DNA of 62,798 nucleotides, taken from NCBI GenBank assembly GCA_028279405.1, contig JANQNU010000024.1:1-62798 (forward strand), written 5' to 3'. Positions within the stretch are counted from its first letter, which is position 1, and every line of letters starts with the position of its first letter. The stretch is from Phycisphaerae bacterium. GTDB lineage: Bacteria > Planctomycetota > Phycisphaerae > UBA1845 > Fen-1342. The position numbers and the translations under genes are program-made. Below, one piece after another: positions 8,675-16,932 of the stretch. The notes beneath the pieces were generated by a model. That model was not told where the DNA came from. It worked only from the letters and a program-made list of their open reading frames with translations, and searched no databases.

Positions 8675-9097
8675 ATGTGGAACACGCTTCTGCTGTTGGG
8701 GTTGTTGATTCAAGCGGACCGGCAGTTCGCACCGGGGGCCGTCGAGCGCGAGGTGCGCGAGAACATCTTGAATCAGCCGGTTGGGACGGGCGTCGTGCGC
8801 GATGATGCGTTCCCGGCTGATTACGTGTGGCGCTGCGTCGACCGTGTTGTTCGTTCATCGTTTCAAGAGCGTTATCGAAGCGTTGTTTCAGTGCCGGGGA
8901 CCGTTCCGCAGCCTGATCCCCAGTCGGTGCCGGCTGATGCCGACTCTGGGCCTACGCCGGGAGCGGGTCGGTCGTCGGCGTCGCCGACGGGCGGCGGTCG
9001 TGGGTGGTTGTCGCGGCTCGCGGTTGCCGGTTCCCTGGGGTTGGGAGGGTTCGTCGTGATGCTGGCGTGGACCCTTTGGAAGCGGGGTCGGTCGTGA
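8675..9097 (+). CDS. Small membrane-anchored protein of unknown function
   Basis: Protein of 140 residues. A hydrophobic N-terminus (MWNTLLLLGLLIQA) is followed by a soluble stretch with FAPGAVEREVRENILNQP and a Pro/Gly/Ser-rich linker (about 80-112). It ends in a C-terminal membrane helix and a basic tail (LGGFVVMLAWTLWKRGRS). The ATG at 8675 fits a leaderless start: TAGAAT at 8662-8667 lies 7 bases before it and there is no Shine-Dalgarno. The alternative ATG at 8666 falls inside that hexamer. The stop overlaps the GTG of the next gene (GTGA), so it is probably co-translated with the deiminase-like enzyme. It may anchor or partner that enzyme (inference). I do not recognise the family. Confidence 0.7.
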   Translation: MWNTLLLLGLLIQADRQFAPGAVEREVRENILNQPVGTGVVRDDAFPADYVWRCVDRVVRSSFQERYRSVVSVPGTVPQPDPQSVPADADSGPTPGAGRSSASPTGGGRGWLSRLAVAGSLGLGGFVVMLAWTLWKRGRS

Positions 9098-10968
9098 GCA
9101 CGCGGCCCATTGCGATGTTGGCTGTCATCGGTGGGTTGTTGGGTGGCGTCAGCGGCGCCACGCCGCAAGCGCTGTCGACTTCTGATGCATCGTACTGGAG
9201 CGCGGGTGAGGTGCGGCCGGCGGCGCGCGGCTTTCGGCCGGCACTCGCAGGTGCTGTCAACGGTACCGCCACCATCCCAGCAGTGCCGTCTCGGGACACG
9301 CCGGCGCGGTCCGCCGCGGCGGGCATCATCCGCAAGCGCCTGGCGCGTGACGGTATGCTCGTCACGCTAGCGGCGGTCATTGAGCGGCTAGTGGCGGAGG
9401 AGCGTTTCCGGGCCGCACCTGTTTCCGAGTTGGCGCAGGTCGGATTTCCGGTTGATTGGCTACGCCATTGGGAGGTGTCCGCGCTCGATAGACGGAACCG
9501 GGCCACCTTGGACGAGTTGCTCCCTGCGCATGTATGGCAGGCCGATGATGACCCGGCTGCCCTGGTTGCCGTAGTCCGTTCCGCAACCTTCGCGTTCAAG
9601 CCGAGCGCTCCAGCGTTTCGGGCTGCAGACGAGAGTGGTCGGTCAGCGCCCGCCATGATTCGTTTGCAGGCGACGCGCGGAACTTATTGGCAGGGGCCGG
9701 GTGCCGGCGGGTGTCTCGATCTCATTCGCCAGTTGCATCAGACATTGCCCGAGACGCAGTTTCTGGTCACCGTCCAGGCGACCCACCTGACCGACTATCG
9801 ACGCACGGCGATTGGTTGGGCGCAGCCGCGGGCGCCTGACGGGTCGCAGATCCTGGCAACGCCGATGGTGGTTTCTCAGTGGGCCCAAGACAACGGCAAG
9901 GCGGGTGTGCTGGTTTCTGACGAGGGTGTTCCGGTTCGACCGGCATGTCTCGTCCCGCGCTACGCGAGCCGGTTTGAGGATGGGTCCGTCTTCGTTCCCG
10001 GCGAGACATACCTGTTGCAAGGTGTCGCGGCGGCCGGTGTGCCGGTCGTCCAGTCGCCGTTGCTTTTTCAGGGCGGCAACATGCTGATTGTCGACGATCC
10101 GCGCCGCGGGCGGATCATGTTGCTGGGCGAGGCCGAGATTCATCGCAACCGAGCGTTGGGTCTTTCGCCTACCGAGGTAGCTGCTGCGTTTCGTATCGAG
10201 TTCGGCGTGGACGAATGCGTGGTCCTCCCGGCAGTTTCGTTCCACATCGATTTCGACGTGACCGTGCGTTCGACGGAGGACGGGAACATCGTCGCGCTCG
10301 TCAACGACCACCAGGCAGCCAGTGATGCGGTACTCGTGTGCGGCATCGATGCGTTGGAGCGAGCTGGGGCGCTCGAGGAGGCGATTGCGAGCCAGGTGCG
10401 GGCGGCCCTGCGCGTCCGTGATTATCCAGCCGCGCTGGAGCGGCTGATGCCCGTGCTCGAGGACAACGCCGTCGGCCCGGGCCGTTTCCCGGAATCGTTC
10501 GCGAACCTGTTCAGCGTCGGTCCGGTCGACTCGGGCGTGGGCAACTTCCGCTGTTTCCTCATGGCGCTCGACCTGACGATGAACTTGTATTCACCGCCAC
10601 AGACACCGCCAGCCAGTTCGCACGCCCGGGCATACCTGCGGTCGTTCCATCGTCGAGCGCGCGACGAATCACGGCTACGCGCAATCTTGAGCGACCTTGG
10701 CTGGCAGGTGGTTGCGATTCCGAGCATGTCGGAGGCCGGGCGTGGGATCAACTACCTGAACGGGATCCATACGCCGACCCGCTATCTGATGCCGGCCTAC
10801 GGCGGCCTCTACGCACCGGTCGATCGGCTGGCAAAGAAGGCGTTGGCTGTGGCGCTTGGCCCCCAGGTCAGCATCGTTCCGATCCTGACCGCGGAGAGCC
10901 AGCGACGAGTGGGCGCGATCCACTGTTCGGCATCGGTGTTCCCCATGGCGCTGAGTGCTTCCGATTGA
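9094..10968 (+). CDS. Secreted peptidylarginine/agmatine-deiminase-like enzyme
   Basis: Protein of 624 residues with a signal-like N-terminus (MSTRPIAMLAVIGGLLGGVSGA). Residues about 190-624 carry the guanidino-modifying enzyme superfamily signature. D266 lies in WAQDNG, which matches the WARDNGP-type motif of agmatine deiminases and bacterial PPAD. G327-G328-N329 matches the GGN motif. H384-I-D386 matches the catalytic His plus guanidinium-binding Asp, and C611 in GAIHCSAS matches the nucleophile. All catalytic positions therefore look intact. In this superfamily the enzyme hydrolyses or transfers the guanidino group of arginine or agmatine derivatives; the substrate here is unknown. The GTG start at 9094 overlaps the previous stop. 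The roughly 190-residue N-terminal part is not recognised and is longer than in free agmatine deiminases. Export would suit peptidyl-arginine or an extracellular guanidine compound. Confidence 0.78.
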   Translation: MSTRPIAMLAVIGGLLGGVSGATPQALSTSDASYWSAGEVRPAARGFRPALAGAVNGTATIPAVPSRDTPARSAAAGIIRKRLARDGMLVTLAAVIERLVAEERFRAAPVSELAQVGFPVDWLRHWEVSALDRRNRATLDELLPAHVWQADDDPAALVAVVRSATFAFKPSAPAFRAADESGRSAPAMIRLQATRGTYWQGPGAGGCLDLIRQLHQTLPETQFLVTVQATHLTDYRRTAIGWAQPRAPDGSQILATPMVVSQWAQDNGKAGVLVSDEGVPVRPACLVPRYASRFEDGSVFVPGETYLLQGVAAAGVPVVQSPLLFQGGNMLIVDDPRRGRIMLLGEAEIHRNRALGLSPTEVAAAFRIEFGVDECVVLPAVSFHIDFDVTVRSTEDGNIVALVNDHQAASDAVLVCGIDALERAGALEEAIASQVRAALRVRDYPAALERLMPVLEDNAVGPGRFPESFANLFSVGPVDSGVGNFRCFLMALDLTMNLYSPPQTPPASSHARAYLRSFHRRARDESRLRAILSDLGWQVVAIPSMSEAGRGINYLNGIHTPTRYLMPAYGGLYAPVDRLAKKALAVALGPQVSIVPILTAESQRRVGAIHCSASVFPMALSASD

Positions 10969-10992
10969 GAAGCGGTTCGATCGGTTGGACGC

Positions 10993-12006
10993 TTATTCGA
11001 CGTCCCACGTATCGCCGGCGTTGAACATCTCGTCGAGGTCGCCGGGGCCGAGCTTCTCGGTGACACTGGCAACTTGATCCAGCAGCTGCTGCTCGTAGGT
11101 CGGACGTTCGATTGCGCGGTAGACACCCATCGGCTCCGGGAACTCGGGATACCGCATCCGCGAGAGCAGGTACGCCAATGTCGGCTCCGCCGAACGCTCG
11201 TCGTGAATGATCAGATCGTCCGGCGAAACGCCCGCACCCAACTCCACGACTTCCGGCGTGATGCCGTTCAGGCGGATGCCTTTGTTGCGTTCCTTGCCGA
11301 AGATCATGGGCTTGCCGTGCTCGAGATAGAGAACATGATCGTCTTTGGTTTGGCGATCCGTGGCGTAGTCGAACGCCTTGTGGTTGTATACGTTGCAGTC
11401 CTGGTAGATCTCGACGAACGCCGAGCCGCGATGGTCCGCGGCGCGTTTGAGAATATGTTGCTGGTAACGAACGTCGACGTCGACGCAACGCGCCACGAAC
11501 GATGCTTCCGTTCCGATCGCAATCGAGATCGGACTGACCGGCGCGTCCAGCGATCCGTACGGCGACGACTTGGTCTTCTTACCGACCGGGCTGGTCGGAG
11601 AGTACTGTCCCTTGGTCAGCCCGTAGATACGGTTGTTGAACAGCAGGATCTTCAGGTTCACGTTCCGGCGCAGCAGGTGGATCATGTGATTGCCGCCGAT
11701 GCTGAAGCCGTCGCCGTCACCGGTGACCACCCACACGTCGAGTTCCGGATTGGCACACTTGACGCCCGTCGCGATCGCCGGCGCACGGCCGTGGATGCTG
11801 TGGAAGCCGTACGTGTTCATGTAGTACGGAAACCGACTCGAGCAGCCGATGCCCGATACGAAAACCGTGTTGTGTCGCGTGGCCTGAATCTCGGCCATGA
11901 CCTTCTGGATCTGGGCCAGGATCGAATAGTCTCCGCAGCCCGGACACCAGCGGACTTCCTGATCGCTCTTGTAGTCCTTCGCCTTGAGTGGCAGTGAAAC
12001 GGTCAT
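10993..12006 (-). CDS. korB: 2-oxoacid:ferredoxin oxidoreductase, beta subunit
   Basis: Thiamine-diphosphate-binding subunit of a 2-oxoacid (probably 2-oxoglutarate) oxidoreductase that makes acyl-CoA, CO2 and reduced ferredoxin. In its 337 residues the CPGC motif (C21, C24) and a further Cys at 55 can bind the [4Fe-4S] cluster. GDGDG (96-100) through FNNRIYGLTKGQYSPTSPVG forms the ThDP/Mg site. The ATG at 12006 overlaps the korA stop by 4 bp (ATGA), so the pair is translationally coupled. As a two-subunit KorAB it is the type found in several aerobic or facultative bacteria, where it replaces or supplements 2-oxoglutarate dehydrogenase. No ferredoxin gene is adjacent. Confidence 0.93.
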   Translation of the reverse strand: MTVSLPLKAKDYKSDQEVRWCPGCGDYSILAQIQKVMAEIQATRHNTVFVSGIGCSSRFPYYMNTYGFHSIHGRAPAIATGVKCANPELDVWVVTGDGDGFSIGGNHMIHLLRRNVNLKILLFNNRIYGLTKGQYSPTSPVGKKTKSSPYGSLDAPVSPISIAIGTEASFVARCVDVDVRYQQHILKRAADHRGSAFVEIYQDCNVYNHKAFDYATDRQTKDDHVLYLEHGKPMIFGKERNKGIRLNGITPEVVELGAGVSPDDLIIHDERSAEPTLAYLLSRMRYPEFPEPMGVYRAIERPTYEQQLLDQVASVTEKLGPGDLDEMFNAGDTWDVE

Positions 12007-13868
12007 ACCTGCACGCCTTCCAGAACCTCGTCGAATACCTTGGCGAGTTCACTCACCATGAACGGCTTGCCCTTGACCTTGTTATACCCCTGTGCATCGA
12101 TCGCGAACTGCCCGCGAATGATCTGCCGCAATTGCCCCATGTTCAACTCGCAGACCAGCACACGCTCGAAACTGCGCAGGATCTGCTCGACGTTGCGCTT
12201 CATAGGCACCAGCCAGCGAAGATGCAGGTGGGACACGGGTTTGCCGGCCTGTCGTGCTTCGTCGACCGCGGTGCGTACCGCGCCGTAGGTCCCGCCCCAG
12301 GAGACGACCAGCAACTCGCCGTGGTCGTCGCCGAAGACCGTCTCGTCGCCAAGCTCGTTCGCGATGTTCGCCACCTTGGCGGCCCGCATATCCGTCATAT
12401 GTTGGTGATTGTCCGGATCGTAGCTCACGTTGCCCGTGAGGTCGGACTTTTCGAGACCGCCGATACGATGCTGGAGCCCCTCCGTTCCCGGAAGCGCCCA
12501 CGGGCGTACGCCGCGCTCGTCACGTTCGTACGGTTGGAACGTCGCGGGATCCGTCGCATGACGAATGTCGATCGGATGCAAATCCGCCGACCGAATGACA
12601 CGCCACGGCTCCGTGCCGTTCGCGATGTACCCGTCAGACAGAATGAAGATCGGCGTCATGTATTGCAGCGCCATTCGCACGGCCTCGATCGCAGTCTCGA
12701 AGCAATCCGCCGCCGACCGGGCGGCGACTACCGGAACCGGACTTTCGCCGTTGCGCCCGAGCATGGCCTGGAACAGGTCCGATTGCTCGGTCTTGGTCGG
12801 CATCCCGGTGCTCGGGCCGGCCCGTTGCACATCCACCACGACCAGCGGTAACTCGGTGATGACAGCCAGGCCGATCGCTTCCTGCTTGAGCGCGATTCCG
12901 GGACCGCTGGAGCCGGTGATGCCGATGGCGCCGGCGAACGACGCGCCGATCGCGGAGCAGACGGCCGCGATCTCGTCCTCGGCCTGGAACGTGCGAACGT
13001 CGAAGTTCTTGTAGCGCGCCAACTCGTGCAACACATCGCTGGCGGGCGTGATCGGATAACTGCCGTAGAAGAGCGATTTCTCAGCGAGTCGCGCGGCGGT
13101 GACCAGTCCCATCGCGAGCGCCTGATTGCCGGTGAGGTTCCGGTACTTGCCGGGTGGCAGCTGTGCAGGCTGGACGCGGAAGCGCAACGGAAAGATTTCG
13201 GCTGTGTCGCCGAAGTTGAAGCCGGCCCGCAGCGCACGTTCATTGGCGTCGACCAGCGCCGGGCGGTTGCCGAACTTTTGTTGGATCCACTTCAGCGTGG
13301 TGTCGAGCGGCCGGTCGTACATCCAGTACACCAGGCCCAGCGCGTAGAAGTTCTTGCAGCGCTGCGAGTCTTTGGCACCGAGCCCGACTTCTTCGACTGC
13401 TTTCACTGTGTGCGTCGTGATCGGCACTTTGTACAGTCGATAGTTGTTGAAGCGCGGATCGTCCAGCGGATCACTCTCGAGCTTGGCCTTGGTGAAGTTC
13501 TGCTGGGTGAACTCGTCCGTATTGACGATCAGGATGCCGCCTTCGCGCAGGTCGGCGATGTTGGCCATCAGCGCCGCCGGGTTCATGGCGATCAGCGCGT
13601 CGATCTGGTCGCCGGGCGTGAAGATTTCGTAGCTGCTGAAACTGATCTGGAAGCCCGAGACGCCGGGGATCGTTCCGGCCGGGGCGCGAATCTCAGCCGG
13701 GAAATCCGGCAGCGTCGCGACGTCGTTCCCGAACACCGCGGAGGTGTTCGTGAACTGGGTCCCGGCCAGCTGCATCCCGTCTCCGGAATCGCCGGCGAAG
13801 CGGATTGCGACGCGTTTCAGTTCCTCGAATCGGTTTCCGTTAGCGGAAGGGTCACCCTTGTCTGTCAT
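12003..13868 (-). CDS. korA: 2-oxoacid:ferredoxin oxidoreductase, fused gamma-alpha subunit
   Basis: Protein of 621 residues. The gamma domain comes first (about 15-200, RFAGDSGDGMQLAGTQFT and FPAEIRAPAGTIPGVSGFQI), then the alpha/pyrimidine-binding domain (about 220-560, with 'GNQALAMGLVTAARLA' and 'ITGSSGPGIALKQEAIGLA'). This gamma-alpha fusion is typical of two-subunit KorAB enzymes. ATG at 13868 was chosen because GGGAACGAG precedes it; a longer frame from 14000 would cross the promoter. The promoter is visible at 13942-13970 on this strand. The substrate is predicted as 2-oxoglutarate from the overall type, but pyruvate or another 2-oxoacid cannot be excluded. Confidence 0.93.
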   Translation of the reverse strand: MTDKGDPSANGNRFEELKRVAIRFAGDSGDGMQLAGTQFTNTSAVFGNDVATLPDFPAEIRAPAGTIPGVSGFQISFSSYEIFTPGDQIDALIAMNPAALMANIADLREGGILIVNTDEFTQQNFTKAKLESDPLDDPRFNNYRLYKVPITTHTVKAVEEVGLGAKDSQRCKNFYALGLVYWMYDRPLDTTLKWIQQKFGNRPALVDANERALRAGFNFGDTAEIFPLRFRVQPAQLPPGKYRNLTGNQALAMGLVTAARLAEKSLFYGSYPITPASDVLHELARYKNFDVRTFQAEDEIAAVCSAIGASFAGAIGITGSSGPGIALKQEAIGLAVITELPLVVVDVQRAGPSTGMPTKTEQSDLFQAMLGRNGESPVPVVAARSAADCFETAIEAVRMALQYMTPIFILSDGYIANGTEPWRVIRSADLHPIDIRHATDPATFQPYERDERGVRPWALPGTEGLQHRIGGLEKSDLTGNVSYDPDNHQHMTDMRAAKVANIANELGDETVFGDDHGELLVVSWGGTYGAVRTAVDEARQAGKPVSHLHLRWLVPMKRNVEQILRSFERVLVCELNMGQLRQIIRGQFAIDAQGYNKVKGKPFMVSELAKVFDEVLEGVQV

Positions 13869-13941
13869 CGTATCTCGTTCCCATCGGCGAAGACGGGATC
13901 CTGTCGAACCGCACATTAATCGAATAGTTACACCATCCTGA

Positions 13942-13970
13942 ATTATACTGGGCGCGCCCGCTCCTGGCAG
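13942..13970 (-). promoter_or_regulatory. Sigma-70-type promoter of korAB
   Basis: On the minus strand CTGCCA (13970-13965) and a perfect TATAAT (13947-13942) are separated by 17 bases. The predicted start is near 13935, giving a leader of about 67 nt before korA. Confidence 0.7.
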
Positions 13971-14011
13971 GTCTCCGTTCAGAAAACTCGGAATGCGCAA
14001 GCCCTCTATGA

Positions 14012-14300
14012 GGCAGGCGTCTACGCCGCTCGTCCTTGCAGGGGGCCCACCCTTCTAGGGTGGGGACTGACCGTCGCTTGTGCTCCGGGCTCGCATTGGT
14101 GTTCCCAGGCGCCCTGCGACGAGCCGCGAGCGGGGAGCAAGCTCCCGCTACTGGGCAGGCGTCTACGCCGCTCGTCCTTGCAGGGGTGCCCCATACTTCT
14201 AGGGTGGAGCACTGACCCGTCGCTTGCGTTCCGGGCTTGCGTTCGTGTTCCCAGGCGACCCCAAAGCGAGCCGCGAGCGCGAGCGAGCGGTTGTTCGCCC
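14012..14300. repeat. Two tandem-like copies of an intergenic mosaic repeat
   Basis: Two units about 142 bases apart begin with the same CTACGCCGCTCGTCCTTGCA (14021 and 14163). Each continues with a CCC...CTTCTAGGGTGG hairpin and a GTCGCTTG-type segment ending in GAGCCGCGAGCG. Related sequences occur at about 20625, 27508 and 58660. The rest of the korA-rpsA gap holds the two divergent promoters and no gene. Confidence 0.75.
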
Positions 14301-14372
14301 GACTGGACCCGTTGGCCGTCCGCTAGCCGTGCAGTGGGGCCTGCCCGGGTAGCTTGCCCCGCTCTCCGCCGG

Positions 14373-14401
14373 TTGCGGGCGAGCGCGGGCCGAAGTATAG
14401 T
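14373..14401 (+). promoter_or_regulatory. Sigma-70-type promoter of rpsA
   Basis: TTGCGG at 14373-14378 and TATAGT at 14396-14401 are separated by 17 bases. The predicted start near 14408 leaves a leader of about 165 nt before rpsA. The leader contains a GCCCG/CGGGC hairpin (about 14538-14552) and room for autoregulation by S1. Confidence 0.7.
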
Positions 14402-14572
14402 GTGTGGTCCGGCTTCTCACGATGCGACGGACGGTCCGGCGCGAGGGGTCGCAGGGCCTTTTTTTCAGCCTGGTTCGAGCAGTACCGTCGGCGTGCGGGC
14501 ATCGGGGCGGCATCAGGGAACATAAAAGGGCACCAGCCCGTCCAGCGGGCGCAGGGAGCAGAGCGGCGGCAT

Positions 14573-16423
14573 ATGGTAGATCAGATTCTGATTCGAGACC
14601 TGGGGATTTCAGATTCGGACGTCGAGGACGCCTTTCGAGAGGCGTTCGGCGACGATCAATTCGAGGCGCAAATCGAAGAAACGCTGATCGGCGCCGCCGA
14701 CGACCATGAGGAGTCGACAATCCTCAAGGCGCGTGTGGTTCGCGTCCACGACGACGAGGCCATCCTCGACGTCGGGCTCAAGAGTGAGGGTCTCGTCCAT
14801 CTGTCGGAATGGGATGAGCCGGGGACCGTCAAGGTCGGGGATACGGTCGAGGTATTCGTCGAGGAAGTCGAATCCGACAGCGGCATGGTCATCCTGTCGA
14901 AACGCCGCGCGGATCGCATTCTGAATTGGCGGCGCATCGTCGAGTCGACCAACGAAGGCGACGTCGTCCAAGGGCGTGTCCTGCGAAAGATCAAGGGCGG
15001 CTTGCTGGTGGACATCGGCGTCCCGGTTTTCCTGCCGGCGTCGCAGGTCGACATTCGCCGACCGGCGGACATCGGCGAGTTCATCGAGCAGATGATCGAC
15101 GCCAAGATCCTCAAGATCGACAAGGAGCGTCGCAATATCGTCATCTCCCGTCGGAAGCTGATCGAGGAACAGCGTGCCGAGGCCAAGGAAAAGCTGATGG
15201 CGGAGATCGCCGAGGGTCAGCTCCGTACCGGCATCGTCAAGAACATCGCCGACTTCGGCGCCTTCGTCGATCTCGGCGGCATCGACGGCCTGCTGCATAT
15301 CACCGACATGTCGTGGGATCGGATCGAGCATCCGAGTCAGATGTTGGAGATCGACCAGGAGATCGAGGTCAAGATCCTCAACATCGATCGCGAGAAAGAG
15401 AAGATCGCCCTCGGCCTGAAGCAGAAGGAAGAGAATCCTTGGGATACGGTCGCCGAGCGTTACCCGGTCGGCAATCGCGTCAAGGGTGAGGTCGTCAACA
15501 TCATGAACTATGGCGCCTTCGTGAAGCTCGAGCCGGGTATTGAGGGCCTGGTGCACATTTCCGAGATGAGCTGGACGCGCCGGATCAATCATCCCTCCGA
15601 ACTCGTCAGCGTCAGCGACGAAGTCGAGGTCGTCGTGCTCGAGATCAACCGCGACAAGCAGGAGATCTCGCTCGGCATGAAGCAGACCGAGGTCAACCCG
15701 TGGACGACCGTGGCGCAGAAGTACCCGCCGGGAACGGTGGTCGAGGGAACCGTCCGCAACCTGACCAACTACGGCGCGTTCGTCGAGATCGAGGAAGGGA
15801 TCGACGGTCTGCTGCACATTTCCGACATGAGCTGGACCAAGAAGGTCAGCCACCCGTCCGAGATGGTCAAGAAGGGCGACCATATTCGCTGCGTCGTGTT
15901 GACTGTCGACCAGGAGAAGATGCGGGTCGCGCTCGGACTCAAGCAGATGACGGAGGACCCGTGGGTCCGAGCCGTGCCGGAGCGCTATCAGCCGGGCATG
16001 GTCGTCCGCGGCCGAATCACGAAGATCACCAACTTCGGTGTCTTTGTCGAGTTGGAGCAGGATCTCGAAGGGTTGCTGCACGTTTCCGAGCTTTCGGACG
16101 ACAAGGTCGAGAATCCGCAGGATGTGGTCAAGATCGGCGACGAGATCGACGTCAAGATCCTGCGGGTCGACACAGTCGACCGCAAGATCGGCCTTTCCAA
16201 GAAGCGGGCCGACTGGGCCGGCGACGAGGGTGTCGAGACGGATCGGCCGGCGAAGAAGGACAAGCAGCGTCGCGGCGGCCTTTCGCAAGGCGAGGGCCTC
16301 AGCGGTCTTGGCGACCTGCTGAACCGCACGGCCGAACAGGCCGCTCCGCCGGAGGCGAGCGACGCGCCTGTCGATCCGCCTGCCGATTCGGCTGGCGAGC
16401 CCGGCGGCGAGGTCCAGGGATAA
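14573..16423 (+). CDS. rpsA: 30S ribosomal protein S1
   Basis: RNA-binding protein that brings mRNA to the 30S subunit. The 616 residues hold six S1 (OB-fold) repeats: STILKARVVRVHDDEAILDV, VVQGRVLRKIKGGLLVDIG, LRTGIVKNIADFGAFVDLGG, RVKGEVVNIMNYGAFVKLE, VVEGTVRNLTNYGAFVEIE and VVRGRITKITNFGVFVELE. Six repeats match the E. coli-like form. The ATG at 14573 follows GCAGGGAGCAGAG; upstream in-frame codons belong to the leader. The C-terminal 75 residues are a Lys/Arg then Pro/Glu/Ala-rich tail of low complexity. The gene is monocistronic, with a strong promoter and a strong terminator (16494). C-ending codons dominate, as expected for high expression. Confidence 0.96.
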   Translation: MVDQILIRDLGISDSDVEDAFREAFGDDQFEAQIEETLIGAADDHEESTILKARVVRVHDDEAILDVGLKSEGLVHLSEWDEPGTVKVGDTVEVFVEEVESDSGMVILSKRRADRILNWRRIVESTNEGDVVQGRVLRKIKGGLLVDIGVPVFLPASQVDIRRPADIGEFIEQMIDAKILKIDKERRNIVISRRKLIEEQRAEAKEKLMAEIAEGQLRTGIVKNIADFGAFVDLGGIDGLLHITDMSWDRIEHPSQMLEIDQEIEVKILNIDREKEKIALGLKQKEENPWDTVAERYPVGNRVKGEVVNIMNYGAFVKLEPGIEGLVHISEMSWTRRINHPSELVSVSDEVEVVVLEINRDKQEISLGMKQTEVNPWTTVAQKYPPGTVVEGTVRNLTNYGAFVEIEEGIDGLLHISDMSWTKKVSHPSEMVKKGDHIRCVVLTVDQEKMRVALGLKQMTEDPWVRAVPERYQPGMVVRGRITKITNFGVFVELEQDLEGLLHVSELSDDKVENPQDVVKIGDEIDVKILRVDTVDRKIGLSKKRADWAGDEGVETDRPAKKDKQRRGGLSQGEGLSGLGDLLNRTAEQAAPPEASDAPVDPPADSAGEPGGEVQG

Positions 16424-16493
16424 GCCGGCCGGTCGCGTTCCTACCCTTTCGACGGGTTGCGGCCGCGAAACGGTAGATTGAGGTACCAACGTA

Positions 16494-16531
16494 GGGTGTG
16501 TTCCCTTTTGGGAACGCACCCTTCTTCTTTT
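16494..16531 (+). terminator. Rho-independent terminator of rpsA
   Basis: GGGTGTGTTCCC (16494-16505) pairs with GGGAACGCACCC (16510-16521) over a TTTT loop with one G-U pair. TTCTTCTTTT follows. It is the clearest terminator in the window. Confidence 0.93.
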
Positions 16532-16555
16532 GTGGGTTCTTTTTCTTTCTGGGGG

Positions 16556-16840
16556 GGCGGGCGTCTCGTCTGCCATTAACCGCTCGCTTGCGCTCGCAGC
16601 TCGTATTGTGGGCACTTGGTTCGCGCCGGGGCCCGCGGCGTAGACGCGGGCCTCACCCAGGGAGCTTGCTCCCCGCTCGCTTGCGCTCACGGCTCGTATT
16701 GTGGGCATTTGGTTCGCGCCGGGGCCCGCGGCGTAGACGCGGGCCCCACCCAGGGAGCTTGCTCCCCCCACGGAGCGCAAGCGACGGGTTCAAGCCAACT
16801 CGCGCACCCTGATCCCCTCGCTTGCGCTCGGGGCTCGTAT
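16556..16840. repeat. Intergenic mosaic repeat with a 93-bp tandem duplication
   Basis: 16556-16605 is a copy of a roughly 50-base unit also found at 29025 and 58513 (GGCGGGCG...CTCG..TGCCATT..CCGCTCGCTTGCGCTCG). It is followed by two nearly identical 93-base copies (for example TCGTATTGTGGGCA at 16601 and 16694). 16811-16836 (CCCCTCGCTTGCGCTCGGGG) recurs as its reverse complement near 23797. There is no believable gene in 16424-16932; short open frames here are by-products of the repeats. Confidence 0.8.
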
Positions 16841-16932
16841 TACGGCTTGCGTGGGGTGCCGTGCCGACGCGCAGCGCTCGGCGTGAAAGGGTCCAAGCGT
16901 TGCTCCAATTGGGGCAACGTTTGGCTCCGCGT

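Noticed and set aside
13869-14000. Upstream extension of korA to 14000
   Set aside because: It would cross the TATAAT promoter; ATG at 13868 has a ribosome binding site and matches the family start.
14609-16780. 723-residue open frame opposite rpsA
   Set aside because: Antisense shadow of rpsA plus the repeat region; its N-terminal part is just the 93-bp repeat translated.
16498-16812. 104-residue open frame in the rpsA 3' region
   Set aside because: Starts inside the terminator hairpin and consists of the tandem repeat.
16785-16815. GGGTTCAAGCC resembling a tRNA T-arm
   Set aside because: No acceptor stem, D-arm or anticodon arm can be formed around it.
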